From: Sphingobacteriaceae bacterium
GTDB taxonomy: Bacteria; Bacteroidota; Bacteroidia; B-17B0; Aurantibacillaceae
Length of the DNA stretch: 64,000 bases
Reading direction: 5' to 3'
Assembly: GCA_947480015.1 (NCBI GenBank)
Contig: CANKBS010000018.1
Location: 1-64,000, forward strand
Shown here: positions 1 to 7,821 of the stretch, in pieces
Layout: every line of letters begins with the position of its first letter
How positions within the stretch are numbered: the first letter of the stretch is position 1
The notes under the pieces: generated by a model
The model's input: the letters and a program-made list of their open reading frames with translations, nothing else
What the model was told of the DNA's origin: nothing
Database searches by the model: none
Made by a program: the position numbers and the translations under genes

Positions 1-150
1 ATTATTCCTGGCGAGTTGCTCCTCAGCAGAGCTCGTTTCCGCTTCATCCAGTTCGGCAAATGTAAATGGTATTCAGGATTAAATAAAATGTGTAAACTTG
101 TAACAGGATTATTAATCAAAAAGTGTCAACTAAATTCAGGACGAGACACC
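1..150 (-). mobile_element. Probable terminus of an insertion sequence, cut by the window edge
   Basis: Three imperfect copies of an 18-bp motif lie at 61-78 (TGTAAATGGTATTCAGGA), 91-108 (TGTAAACTTGTAACAGGA) and 124-141 (TGTCAACTAAATTCAGGA), about 30 bp apart. Read on the minus strand, the segment begins TGTCTCGTCCTGAATTTAG near position 149 and is followed, after the third copy, by a possible ATG at 47-45 opening a short basic frame (MKRKRALLRSNSPGI) that runs off the window. Serial repeats just inside a TG-starting end, followed by a gene, are what transposase-binding ends of several IS families look like. No transposase motif is visible, so the family cannot be named and the call is inference. 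Confidence 0.35.
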
Positions 151-174
151 GTATCATTACTAATTCAGAGAGGT

Positions 175-2322
175 TTACTTAACAAGCTTCATCTCATTTA
201 AGAGATAACCGGCACCGGCGTATTTATCTACCATCCATAAGGTAAAACGCACATCTAAAGTAATATTGCGACAAAAGGCAGGATTGTACATTATATCACT
301 CATGGTGCCTTCCCAGTTACGATCAAAATTGGTACCTATTAATTCACCTTTAGCGTTTAAAACCGGACTACCACTGTTGCCGCCAGTTGTGTGATTACTG
401 CCAATAAAGGCCGTGCGTAAGTGTCCACTTTTGTCGGCATATTGTCCGAAATCTTTTTTAGCATAAAGTTCAAGCAGACGGGGTTTTACATAAAAATCTT
501 CTTCGCCGGTGCTGTTTTTTTCAACTAATCCATCCAGGGTGGTATAATGACGGTATTCGATGCCATCTTTCCCTTTATAATCGGCCACTTTACCATAGGT
601 TACCCGCAAGGTGCCATTCGCATCGGGATATAATTTTTTATCTTTAATGGTTTCTCTTAAGCCCTGCATGTATTCCCTTTGAAGATCTGCAATTTCGTGC
701 TCGTAATAAGTAATTTGCGGAATAACCGCTTTTTGGTAGTGTGCATATATGGCTGAAGTTAACATGTACATAGGGTCATGCTCATATAAGTCTGCATTCT
801 TTTCCAGGTCGGCGTACATCACCTTGGCTTTTTGATTATCAACGATGCTTGAGTTATTATAGAGGAAATCTGTTAATTGGTCAGGACCTTTGTAAATGTC
901 TAATAGTGAATCAAGATATGACGGCATTAAACTTTTGTCCACTTCTTTTACAAAAACATCTAACATGGCCTTGCATAATTTTTTATCGGTTAACTTATTA
1001 AAGTTTTTAAAAGGAATATAAGGTGTAGACTCTTTTAAAACTAAAGCAAATTTATTGTCCCTACCTGCTTGTTTCTTTTTTAACTCATTAAACACATTCA
1101 TTAAATTACCGGCCATTCTAAAGCCATCAACACCAAGTAAACACTCGGTAAAATAGTCATATTGCAAACTTAAAGGGGCATAATCCGCATAAGCTTTTTC
1201 AAACTGTTTAAATAAACTGCTATATTTTTCTTTTTTAGCCGGATCATTTTCAAGCTGCTTTAAAAAATCAGCTTCCATTTTTTTCTTCGTTGCAATAGCG
1301 TTGGTTTTTTTCAAACCTAACATCTCCCCACTCCATTTCTTATAGGCATTGGCAACACCAGCATAACGATTGGCATACATTAAGTGAAGGGTGTCGTTTT
1401 TCTTCATATCTTCCGCCATCAGATTCAAACGAATCTCACGTATTTTCACTCTAACCGGATCTTGCTGATTCATTAAAAGATCTACCGCATATGAAGTCAG
1501 GTATTCCTGTGTTCTACCCGGAAAGCCGTAAACCATCGTAAAATCGCCTTTCTCAGCACCTTTTAAAGAAATAGGAAAAGAATATGCCGGCGTATACGGC
1601 ACATTGTCGGCCGAAAATTCGGAAGGTTCATTTTTTGAATTGGCATAAATTCTAAACATGCTAAAATCAGCATTGTGGCGCGGCCAAACCCAGTTATCGG
1701 TCTCACCACCAAATTTACCAATGCTTTCAGGGGGTGCCCCAACCAAACGAATGTCTTTAAACACTTCGGTTACAAATAAATAATAGTCGTTGCCATAATA
1801 AAAGGGACGAACAAAAGCATCGTAGTGATTATCCTTTTTTGCTTCCTTCTCAATGTTTTTCATATTTACCTGGGTGGTTGAATCGATCTGCTTTTCAGAG
1901 AATGCCGGATTTAGATTCATCATTACCTTGGCTGTGACATCTTCAATGCGTTTAATAAAAGTTACGCTTAAACCTTTGCAGAAAATTTCCTGACTTTGAT
2001 TCATGGCAAAATAACCATTCTTTAAATAATCATTTTCTACCGTGCTTAAGCCTACAATAGATGAAAACCCACAATGGTGATTGGTTAAAATCAAACCCTT
2101 ATTTGAGATCACCTCAGCGGTACAACCTCCGCCAAAGATGGCCACTGCATCTTTCATACTGGCTTTGTTAATACTATAAATTTGCTGTGCACTGAGTTTA
2201 AAGCCATTCTTTTTCATGTCCTTAAAATTAAGAGCATCGATCAATTGCGGCATCCACATACCTTCATCGGCCTTCACAAAACTTGCACCAAGCACTAACA
2301 ACAACAGCAATTTATTTTTCAT
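175..2322 (-). CDS. dpp11: S46 family dipeptidyl peptidase, DPP11 type (Asp/Glu-specific)
   Basis: A 715-residue S46 serine exopeptidase that removes dipeptides from peptide N-termini in the periplasm, feeding peptide catabolism. A signal peptide ends near residue 18 (FVKA). The catalytic His is in NHHCGF (residues 81-86) and the nucleophile is Ser650 in GGNSGSPV. In this family the residue 18 positions after the catalytic Ser sets P1 specificity: Gly in DPP7, Arg (Arg673 in the Porphyromonas enzyme) in DPP11. Here it is Arg668 in GTNFDRNWEG, so cleavage after Asp/Glu is predicted. The length matches the family. It lies 33 bp downstream of the AlgJ-like gene on the same strand and may be read from the same transcript. 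Confidence 0.93.
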   Translation of the reverse strand: MKNKLLLLLVLGASFVKADEGMWMPQLIDALNFKDMKKNGFKLSAQQIYSINKASMKDAVAIFGGGCTAEVISNKGLILTNHHCGFSSIVGLSTVENDYLKNGYFAMNQSQEIFCKGLSVTFIKRIEDVTAKVMMNLNPAFSEKQIDSTTQVNMKNIEKEAKKDNHYDAFVRPFYYGNDYYLFVTEVFKDIRLVGAPPESIGKFGGETDNWVWPRHNADFSMFRIYANSKNEPSEFSADNVPYTPAYSFPISLKGAEKGDFTMVYGFPGRTQEYLTSYAVDLLMNQQDPVRVKIREIRLNLMAEDMKKNDTLHLMYANRYAGVANAYKKWSGEMLGLKKTNAIATKKKMEADFLKQLENDPAKKEKYSSLFKQFEKAYADYAPLSLQYDYFTECLLGVDGFRMAGNLMNVFNELKKKQAGRDNKFALVLKESTPYIPFKNFNKLTDKKLCKAMLDVFVKEVDKSLMPSYLDSLLDIYKGPDQLTDFLYNNSSIVDNQKAKVMYADLEKNADLYEHDPMYMLTSAIYAHYQKAVIPQITYYEHEIADLQREYMQGLRETIKDKKLYPDANGTLRVTYGKVADYKGKDGIEYRHYTTLDGLVEKNSTGEEDFYVKPRLLELYAKKDFGQYADKSGHLRTAFIGSNHTTGGNSGSPVLNAKGELIGTNFDRNWEGTMSDIMYNPAFCRNITLDVRFTLWMVDKYAGAGYLLNEMKLVK

Positions 2323-2355
2323 TCGGTTTTATTTTAAATTCTAACAATTTTTATT

Positions 2356-3699
2356 TTATTTAATCAATCCGGCCATTTTCATGGCGTCGAGTTTAATGGC
2401 GCTATCCAAAGGTATCTGAAGGTCGGTACTTTTAGCAGTCGATTTTTTTAGTAAAGCCGGGATCTCGCGGATCTGTTTGGCGTAAGTTTGAATTTGTTTA
2501 TTCTTCTCTACACGCGTATTAAAGGTTTTTGGAGAGGTATACATTTCGTAAACATCCGGAATAAAATTATTTCCAAATCCGGATAAATTGCCGTCGGAAT
2601 ATAATAACAAGATTACCTTATTACTTTCAATTTCTTTTTTCAGATCGAGCTCCCATACCTCTACCTTTTCGCCCTGGCGTGGCGAAGGAATAACTTTGTT
2701 ATAATAATACCAGAATTTTCCGCCGGCAAAACTATTTTGACCAATGCCCATGTAAACCGGACCGTACCAGTAACTATCAGAAATGGTTAAAACAGGCGTT
2801 GTGTTTTTTAAACTATCATTTTCCCAGAGCACTTGTGGATAAGCCAGTTTCATGTCCTGCTCCGGATTGGTGTAAAGGTTCATGCTGTTTAATACATCCG
2901 CATCGCGACTTCTGGCTGTATCAACCACTTCAATGCTCGACCAGGAAATGTTTGGAAGGTCGCAGTGATGCAAATACTCGATGTGTTTGATGAGTGTATC
3001 AACGGCAATGCACTCACCATAAAAACTCCAATGATGTCCGAATTTAGGAAACAAAGGATAAGGTGATGTAGTTTTTGACTGATCGAAATAACTGTATAAG
3101 TCGAGGTAATTCAAACCCAAGCGTTTACTGTTAGTTGCGTACAAATTATGATTGGTGTTTTTGATCGGATGCACATATTTATCCTCCACAAATTCTTTGC
3201 AAGCCTCGCCCTTGCCCGGTGCGTATACCAGCAAGAGATCAATCCCTTTTTTCTTTAAAGTATCCTGAATCACTTTTGCCTTTTCAAGTAAAGAAATTAC
3301 TTTTTCTTCTTTCAACAGATCATCACCAAAGGCCGAGAAAATATATCCTTCGCTGTAAACATAATCGCTTTTACCAATCACAAAATTATTCACACGTATT
3401 TGATTGAAGCATTTATAATACAATTGATTATTTAAACGCACCATGAGTTCTTTAAAAGCCCAGTGGTCGTTGGTATAATCTTCCGACTCGCTCTGGTAGC
3501 TGCCATCAAACCAGTTGCTCCAAGTGAATTTTGGTTTTTCATCGCTGATAACCAATCCTACTAAATTAGGTTTGTTATAAGTAAGATCTTCGGGTGATTC
3601 GCGTTGCTGGTATTTTAAATAAGTCACCAGCATGGGCAAGAACAAAACAGCCAAGATGATCAGCGAATGAATGGAATATGTTTTAGTTTTTACCGCCAT
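2356..3699 (-). CDS. AlgJ/AlgX-like SGNH-type acyltransferase partner protein (DHHW-like)
   Basis: A 447-residue protein with one N-terminal membrane anchor (residues about 10-28, SLIILAVLFLPMLVTYL) and a periplasmic domain. Residues around GHHWSFYGE and the later TISDSYW segment resemble the D-H-W and GDS-like motifs of AlgJ/AlgX, the SGNH-fold proteins that work with an MBOAT channel to O-acetylate exopolysaccharides. Its ATG shares one base with the stop of the upstream MBOAT gene (TAATG), so the two are translationally coupled and probably form one acylation machine. The substrate polymer is unknown, since no polysaccharide synthase is adjacent. Confidence 0.75.
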   Translation of the reverse strand: MAVKTKTYSIHSLIILAVLFLPMLVTYLKYQQRESPEDLTYNKPNLVGLVISDEKPKFTWSNWFDGSYQSESEDYTNDHWAFKELMVRLNNQLYYKCFNQIRVNNFVIGKSDYVYSEGYIFSAFGDDLLKEEKVISLLEKAKVIQDTLKKKGIDLLLVYAPGKGEACKEFVEDKYVHPIKNTNHNLYATNSKRLGLNYLDLYSYFDQSKTTSPYPLFPKFGHHWSFYGECIAVDTLIKHIEYLHHCDLPNISWSSIEVVDTARSRDADVLNSMNLYTNPEQDMKLAYPQVLWENDSLKNTTPVLTISDSYWYGPVYMGIGQNSFAGGKFWYYYNKVIPSPRQGEKVEVWELDLKKEIESNKVILLLYSDGNLSGFGNNFIPDVYEMYTSPKTFNTRVEKNKQIQTYAKQIREIPALLKKSTAKSTDLQIPLDSAIKLDAMKMAGLIK

Positions 3700-5111
3700 T
3701 AAAATCTGAAATAAATAAAGGGGTTAAAATCGAGCGCCGACACAAAACTCAGGGAAATATAAAATAGTACAATGCCTGTAAGCACTGCTAACCAGCGTCC
3801 CTTGGCTGTAAAAACCTCGCCATAAATTTTTGATTGAATAACTTGAGTACGCTTTGAAATGGCGAAGAAGGAAAACAATGCCGCTAATACCGCCATAAAA
3901 ATAAAATCATTGTTCATGGTAAATTTACCATCGAAGAAGTTGAAACTGTACATGCGTTTGATCACCGTCATAGCATAAGAAAGATCATCATTACGGAATA
4001 AAACCCATCCGGTGATCACAATTAAAAAGGTAAGGGGCACCGAAATAAATTTACCCAGCTTTTCAAATACCTTGCCTAAGAACAATCGCTCGAGTACCAG
4101 AAAGAATCCGTGGTAGGCGCCCCAGAGCACAAAATTCCAGCTAGCCCCATGCCAGAAACCCGAGAGCAAAAACACAATAAATAAATTGCGGTAAAGTTTT
4201 GTGGCACTTACTTTATTTCCACCCAAAGGAATGTAGAGGTAATTTTTCATCCAGCTGCTCAGGGTAATATGCCAGCGACGCCAGAACTCGGTGATGCTGC
4301 CGGAGGTATAAGGATTATTAAAGTTTTCGGGGAATTTAAAGCCCATTATTTTTCCTAAACCAATGGCCATATCGCTGTAACCACTAAAGTCAAAATAAAT
4401 CTGAAAGGTATAAGCCAAAGCACCTACCCAGGCAGCGGCAGAATCCAGTTCTTCGGGGGCCAATTTAAAAACCGCGTCAGCCTGTATTCCCAGGGTGTTT
4501 GCAAGTATGGTTTTTTTAGCCAGACCAATACAAAACGTTAAGAAACCACTGAGTTTAATATCGGCGGTGTAGTTTTTTTCACGGTTGGTGATCTGATCGG
4601 CAATATCGTGGTAACGCACAATAGGACCGGCAATGAGTTTAGGAAATAATAAAATATACGTTTGATAATGCCAGAAATTTTTGAGGGGTTTGTGAATACC
4701 TCGGTAAACATCTACTACATAAGTTAAACTTTCGAAAGTGTAAAAGGAGATTCCGATGGGTAAAACCACCTTTAACCAGCTGATATGCGAACCCGCAATG
4801 GCATTGATATTCTCAATAAAAAAATTGCAGTATTTAAAATAAAATAAAAGTCCGAGATTTAAACACAAACTCAGTATCAGAAATTTTCGTTTAGCCTTTT
4901 GCGTTTTTTGATTTTGCATGGCATTTACCAAAAAGAAATCTAAAAAGGTGGTGCCAAGAATCACGAAAATAAATTTTGGTCCGCCCCAGCTATAAAAATA
5001 AATACTAGCAACCAGGATGACCGCATTTTTAAATTTATGCGGCACCAAATGGTATAATAAAATAAATACCGGAAGGAAATAAATCAGATAGCTAATCCCA
5101 CTAAATACCAT
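3699..5111 (-). CDS. MBOAT family membrane-bound O-acyltransferase (AlgI-like)
   Basis: A 470-residue polytopic membrane protein with about ten hydrophobic segments. It carries the hallmark MBOAT region EFWRRWHITLSSWMKNYLYI followed by PLGGNK, and FWHGASWNFVLWGAYHG with the conserved active-site His. AlgI-type MBOATs move acetyl groups from the cytoplasm to a periplasmic partner, here the coupled AlgJ-like protein. The frame can be opened at a TTG at 5147, but an exact -7 box (minus-strand TACTTTTG, 5133-5126) lies inside that extension, so the ATG at 5111 (MVFSGISYLIYF) was chosen. Confidence 0.88.
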   Translation of the reverse strand: MVFSGISYLIYFLPVFILLYHLVPHKFKNAVILVASIYFYSWGGPKFIFVILGTTFLDFFLVNAMQNQKTQKAKRKFLILSLCLNLGLLFYFKYCNFFIENINAIAGSHISWLKVVLPIGISFYTFESLTYVVDVYRGIHKPLKNFWHYQTYILLFPKLIAGPIVRYHDIADQITNREKNYTADIKLSGFLTFCIGLAKKTILANTLGIQADAVFKLAPEELDSAAAWVGALAYTFQIYFDFSGYSDMAIGLGKIMGFKFPENFNNPYTSGSITEFWRRWHITLSSWMKNYLYIPLGGNKVSATKLYRNLFIVFLLSGFWHGASWNFVLWGAYHGFFLVLERLFLGKVFEKLGKFISVPLTFLIVITGWVLFRNDDLSYAMTVIKRMYSFNFFDGKFTMNNDFIFMAVLAALFSFFAISKRTQVIQSKIYGEVFTAKGRWLAVLTGIVLFYISLSFVSALDFNPFIYFRF

Positions 5112-5125
5112 AATTTTAAGAGGTA

Positions 5126-5133
5126 CAAAAGTA
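5126..5133 (-). promoter_or_regulatory. Bacteroidota -7 promoter box for the MBOAT gene
   Basis: The minus strand reads TACTTTTG, an exact match to the Bacteroidota sigma-factor -7 consensus TAnnTTTG, 14 nt upstream of the MBOAT ATG at 5111. A clear TTTG -33 box is not visible at the usual spacing. It suggests that the acylation pair has its own promoter separate from the upstream epimerase gene. Confidence 0.55.
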
Positions 5134-5180
5134 AGATAATTTAGCAATTTACCTCAGGCAAATTTGGCTTATTTTTTTGA

Positions 5181-6218
5181 TCAGAATGGAAGCATTTCAT
5201 CTTTGGCTTGAACACCCAAACCTATGCCATCACTCACCTGTATTAAACCCTTCTCATATCTCAGCCCACTAAACGGATCATTCGTATATAACTCCGGTGC
5301 ATCTAAATCAATAAAATCGGCTGAGGCCATTAAATGCGCCATGGCTGTGGTGGCGCAGGAACTTTCGGCCATACAACCTAACATGATCTGAATGTTTTTT
5401 TTCTTTGCAAAGGCTATCATTTTTATCGCCTCATTCAAACCCGTGCATTTCATCAGTTTGATGTTGATGCCTGAAAATGCTTCCTCCAGATTCTCCAGAT
5501 CTATTAATCGTTTTACACTTTCGTCGGCAATGGTTGGCAATACACTTCTCTCGGTCACCCAGCGCATATCAGCTTTCATGTTAACAGGCATGGCTTGTTC
5601 CACCAATAAAACACCATTTTCTTTCATCATGCTTATCAAATCCAATACCTGATATTTATCTGTCCAGGCTTGATTGGCATCTACATATAAAGGTTTAGTA
5701 GTGTGTTTTCTAACCAGTTCAATAAGGGCTTTATCATCCTTGGTACCTGCTTTAATTTTAAGTATGCTGAATTTTTCCGCTTCCTGAATTTTCTGAATCA
5801 GTTTTTCTTCACTATCAATGCCAATGGTAAAGCTAGTAGCACGGGGCTGTGGCTTTTGAGTTCCTATCCATTCATAAAATGGCTTACCGGCAATTTTTGA
5901 GAACAAATCGTTTAAAGCCATGTCCATAGCTGCTTTTGCGGCATTATGTCCTTCATCAAGGAGATCAATTCTATCCAGTAAGTCCTGAACGCAAGGCAGA
6001 TCAGACAAGTGAGGAAGCACTATTTTTACTTTCTCTAAAAACCTATTAGTTTGCTCAACCGTCTCACCCAAATAAGCAGGTAAACAGGCCTCACCAAATC
6101 CACTTAGTCCATCCTTTTCAATTTTCACAAAAACTACCGGGGTATTTTTACGAGTATTGCTCGAAACGCCAAAGGGATGTTTAAATTCATGGAAATAGCT
6201 GCAATATGTTAAACGCAT
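5181..6218 (-). CDS. Dipeptide epimerase (L-Ala-D/L-Glu epimerase type, enolase superfamily)
   Basis: A 345-residue member of the mandelate racemase/muconate-lactonizing group. It has the catalytic Lys pair motif in FSILKIKAG, metal ligands in YVDANQAW, VEQAM and TIADES, and a second catalytic Lys in GINIKLMKC, ending with the capping segment MLGCMAESS. This residue set matches L-Ala-D/L-Glu epimerases, which recycle murein peptides or epimerise other dipeptides. Exact dipeptide specificity cannot be read from the sequence. It starts 122 bp from pdhA, which is transcribed divergently. Confidence 0.87.
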   Translation of the reverse strand: MRLTYCSYFHEFKHPFGVSSNTRKNTPVVFVKIEKDGLSGFGEACLPAYLGETVEQTNRFLEKVKIVLPHLSDLPCVQDLLDRIDLLDEGHNAAKAAMDMALNDLFSKIAGKPFYEWIGTQKPQPRATSFTIGIDSEEKLIQKIQEAEKFSILKIKAGTKDDKALIELVRKHTTKPLYVDANQAWTDKYQVLDLISMMKENGVLLVEQAMPVNMKADMRWVTERSVLPTIADESVKRLIDLENLEEAFSGINIKLMKCTGLNEAIKMIAFAKKKNIQIMLGCMAESSCATTAMAHLMASADFIDLDAPELYTNDPFSGLRYEKGLIQVSDGIGLGVQAKDEMLPF

Positions 6219-6318
6219 GATTTGGCCTAATTGAGGGTAAAAATAAATAAAGAAATAAGCTTTGCCTCATCTATTTAGTGCGATTCTAAATTAAAGCTAT
6301 TTTTTAGCATTTTTCTCT

Positions 6319-6326
6319 TATTTTTG
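6319..6326 (+). promoter_or_regulatory. -7 promoter box for pdhA
   Basis: TATTTTTG matches the Bacteroidota TAnnTTTG consensus exactly and lies 14 nt before the pdhA ATG at 6341. The 122-bp divergent spacer between the epimerase and pdhA must hold promoters for both. No convincing -33 element was found. Confidence 0.5.
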
Positions 6327-6340
6327 TGTCCTTATAATAC

Positions 6341-7360
6341 ATGGCCATGGCTAAAACTGCAACTGAAAAAAAATTAAAGTTTACCAAAGAAAATTATTTA
6401 AAGTGGTACGAATCGATGCTGCTCATGCGCAAGTTTGAAGAGAAAACCGGACAAGTGTATGTACAGCAAAAAATTAAAGGCTTTTGCCACCTTTATATAG
6501 GTCAGGAAGCCATTGTTGCCGGCACTGTAAGTGCTACCAAACTTGGCGACAAACACATTACGGCTTACCGTTGTCATGCGCATCCCATTGGTTTAGGACT
6601 TCACCCAAAATACGTCATGGCCGAAATGTATGCTAAAATTACCGGCTGCTCTAAGGGTAAGGGTGGTAGCATGCACATTTTTAGTAAAGAACATGGTTTT
6701 TTAGGTGGTCACGGTATTGTAGGTGGACAAGTGCCTTTAGGAGCCGGTGTTGCCTTTGCCGAAAAATATAACGGAACAGATAATGTGTGTGTTTGCTCGA
6801 TGGGCGATGGTGCTGTTCGTCAGGGTGCTTTGCACGAAGCCTTTAACATGGCTATGAATTGGAAATTACCGGTAATTTTTATCGTTGAAAATAATATGTA
6901 TGCCATGGGTACTTCGGTTGAACGTACTTCAAATGTAACCGATCTTTGGAAATTAGGTTTAGCCTATGATATGCCAAGTAAGCCCGTTGATGGTTTAACC
7001 GTTGAAGCGGTGCATGAAGCCATGGAAGAAGCCGTTGCCAGAGCGAGACGTGGTGATGGTCCCACTTTTTTAGAAATGAAAACCTACCGTTATAAAGGCC
7101 ATAGTATGAGTGATGCTCAAACCTATCGTACCAAAGACGAAGTGAAAGAATACCAAGCACAGGATCCCATTGAAAAAGTATTAGAAACCTTAAAGAAAAA
7201 CAATTGGATAGACGATGCCGGCATTGAAGCTGCAGAAGCCCATGTAAAGGCTTTGGTTGAGGAGTCGGTAAAATTTGCCGAAGATAGTCCATACCCCGAA
7301 CCGGAGGAATTATTTAAAGACGTTTATGCAGAGCCGAATTATCCATACATTATTGAATAA
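6341..7360 (+). CDS. pdhA: Pyruvate dehydrogenase E1 component, alpha subunit
   Basis: A 339-residue alpha chain of the two-subunit (alpha2beta2) thiamine-diphosphate E1, which decarboxylates pyruvate and passes the acetyl group to E2 lipoyl arms. The TPP-binding motif runs from GDGAVRQGALHEAFNMA to VENNMYAMGT (about residues 155-190), and the phosphorylation-loop-like segment YRYKGHSMSDAQTYRT is present. Two ATGs open the gene (MAM); the first is used here. The E1 beta gene is not in the window, although E2 follows 461 bp downstream on the same strand. The gap to E2 holds an inserted four-helix-bundle gene. Confidence 0.95.
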   Translation: MAMAKTATEKKLKFTKENYLKWYESMLLMRKFEEKTGQVYVQQKIKGFCHLYIGQEAIVAGTVSATKLGDKHITAYRCHAHPIGLGLHPKYVMAEMYAKITGCSKGKGGSMHIFSKEHGFLGGHGIVGGQVPLGAGVAFAEKYNGTDNVCVCSMGDGAVRQGALHEAFNMAMNWKLPVIFIVENNMYAMGTSVERTSNVTDLWKLGLAYDMPSKPVDGLTVEAVHEAMEEAVARARRGDGPTFLEMKTYRYKGHSMSDAQTYRTKDEVKEYQAQDPIEKVLETLKKNNWIDDAGIEAAEAHVKALVEESVKFAEDSPYPEPEELFKDVYAEPNYPYIIE

Positions 7361-7807
7361 TTAAAGATTAAAGATTGGAGACTTAAGATTAAAGACTTAA
7401 GATTAAAAAAATGCTGACAGAAAGCACAAAAGGAAAAAACCTGGTTCAGGAAAAAAGTTTTGAATTTGCTGTGAGTATAGTTAAATATTACAGGAACCTT
7501 AAAACACAAAATGAATTTGCAATAGCAAATCAATTATTGAGAGCAGGAACCAGTATTGGCGCAAACATAGAAGAAGCCTTGGGTGGTTCCTCAAAAAAAG
7601 ACTTTACAAATAAAATGACCATTGCTTTAAAAGAAGCACGTGAATCAAAATATTGGTTAAGATTAATACATGAAAGTGAAATAGATAAAAACATTCAACC
7701 TCTGCTTACTGAAGCGAATTCATTGGTTAATATTTTATCTAAAATTGTTAAAACATCAAAGGCAGATTCAAAAACATAAAATAATTTATAATTTATAATC
7801 TTTAATT
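7359..7807. repeat. 11-bp inverted repeats flanking an inserted cassette
   Basis: AATTAAAGATT at 7359-7369 and its perfect reverse complement AATCTTTAATT at 7797-7807 bracket the small four-helix-bundle gene. The left flank continues as runs of AAGATTAAAGA, the right as TTTATAA repeats. The left arm overlaps the pdhA stop codon and the right arm sits 14 bp before E2. The arrangement suggests that a discrete cassette entered a pdhA-E2 operon. In RNA the arms could pair and close the cassette into a loop. Confidence 0.5.
7411..7779 (+). CDS. Four helix bundle protein (23S rRNA intervening-sequence / S23-like family)
   Basis: A 122-residue, highly helical protein. The segments EKSFEFAVSIVKYYRNL, NQLLRAGTSIGANIEEALGG and KMTIALKEARESKYWLRLI are typical of the four-helix-bundle family first seen in intervening sequences of 23S rRNA genes and often scattered in Bacteroidota genomes. 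Its role is unknown and no enzymatic motif is visible. It lies between two pyruvate dehydrogenase genes in the same direction, bounded by 11-bp inverted repeats and AT-rich repeats, so it looks like a recent passenger unrelated to pyruvate metabolism. Confidence 0.85.
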   Translation: MLTESTKGKNLVQEKSFEFAVSIVKYYRNLKTQNEFAIANQLLRAGTSIGANIEEALGGSSKKDFTNKMTIALKEARESKYWLRLIHESEIDKNIQPLLTEANSLVNILSKIVKTSKADSKT

Positions 7808-7821
7808 TATAATTCCCTACA

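Noticed and set aside
6879-7292. 137-aa minus-strand frame inside pdhA
   Set aside because: It is antisense to a well-conserved gene and shows no family motif.
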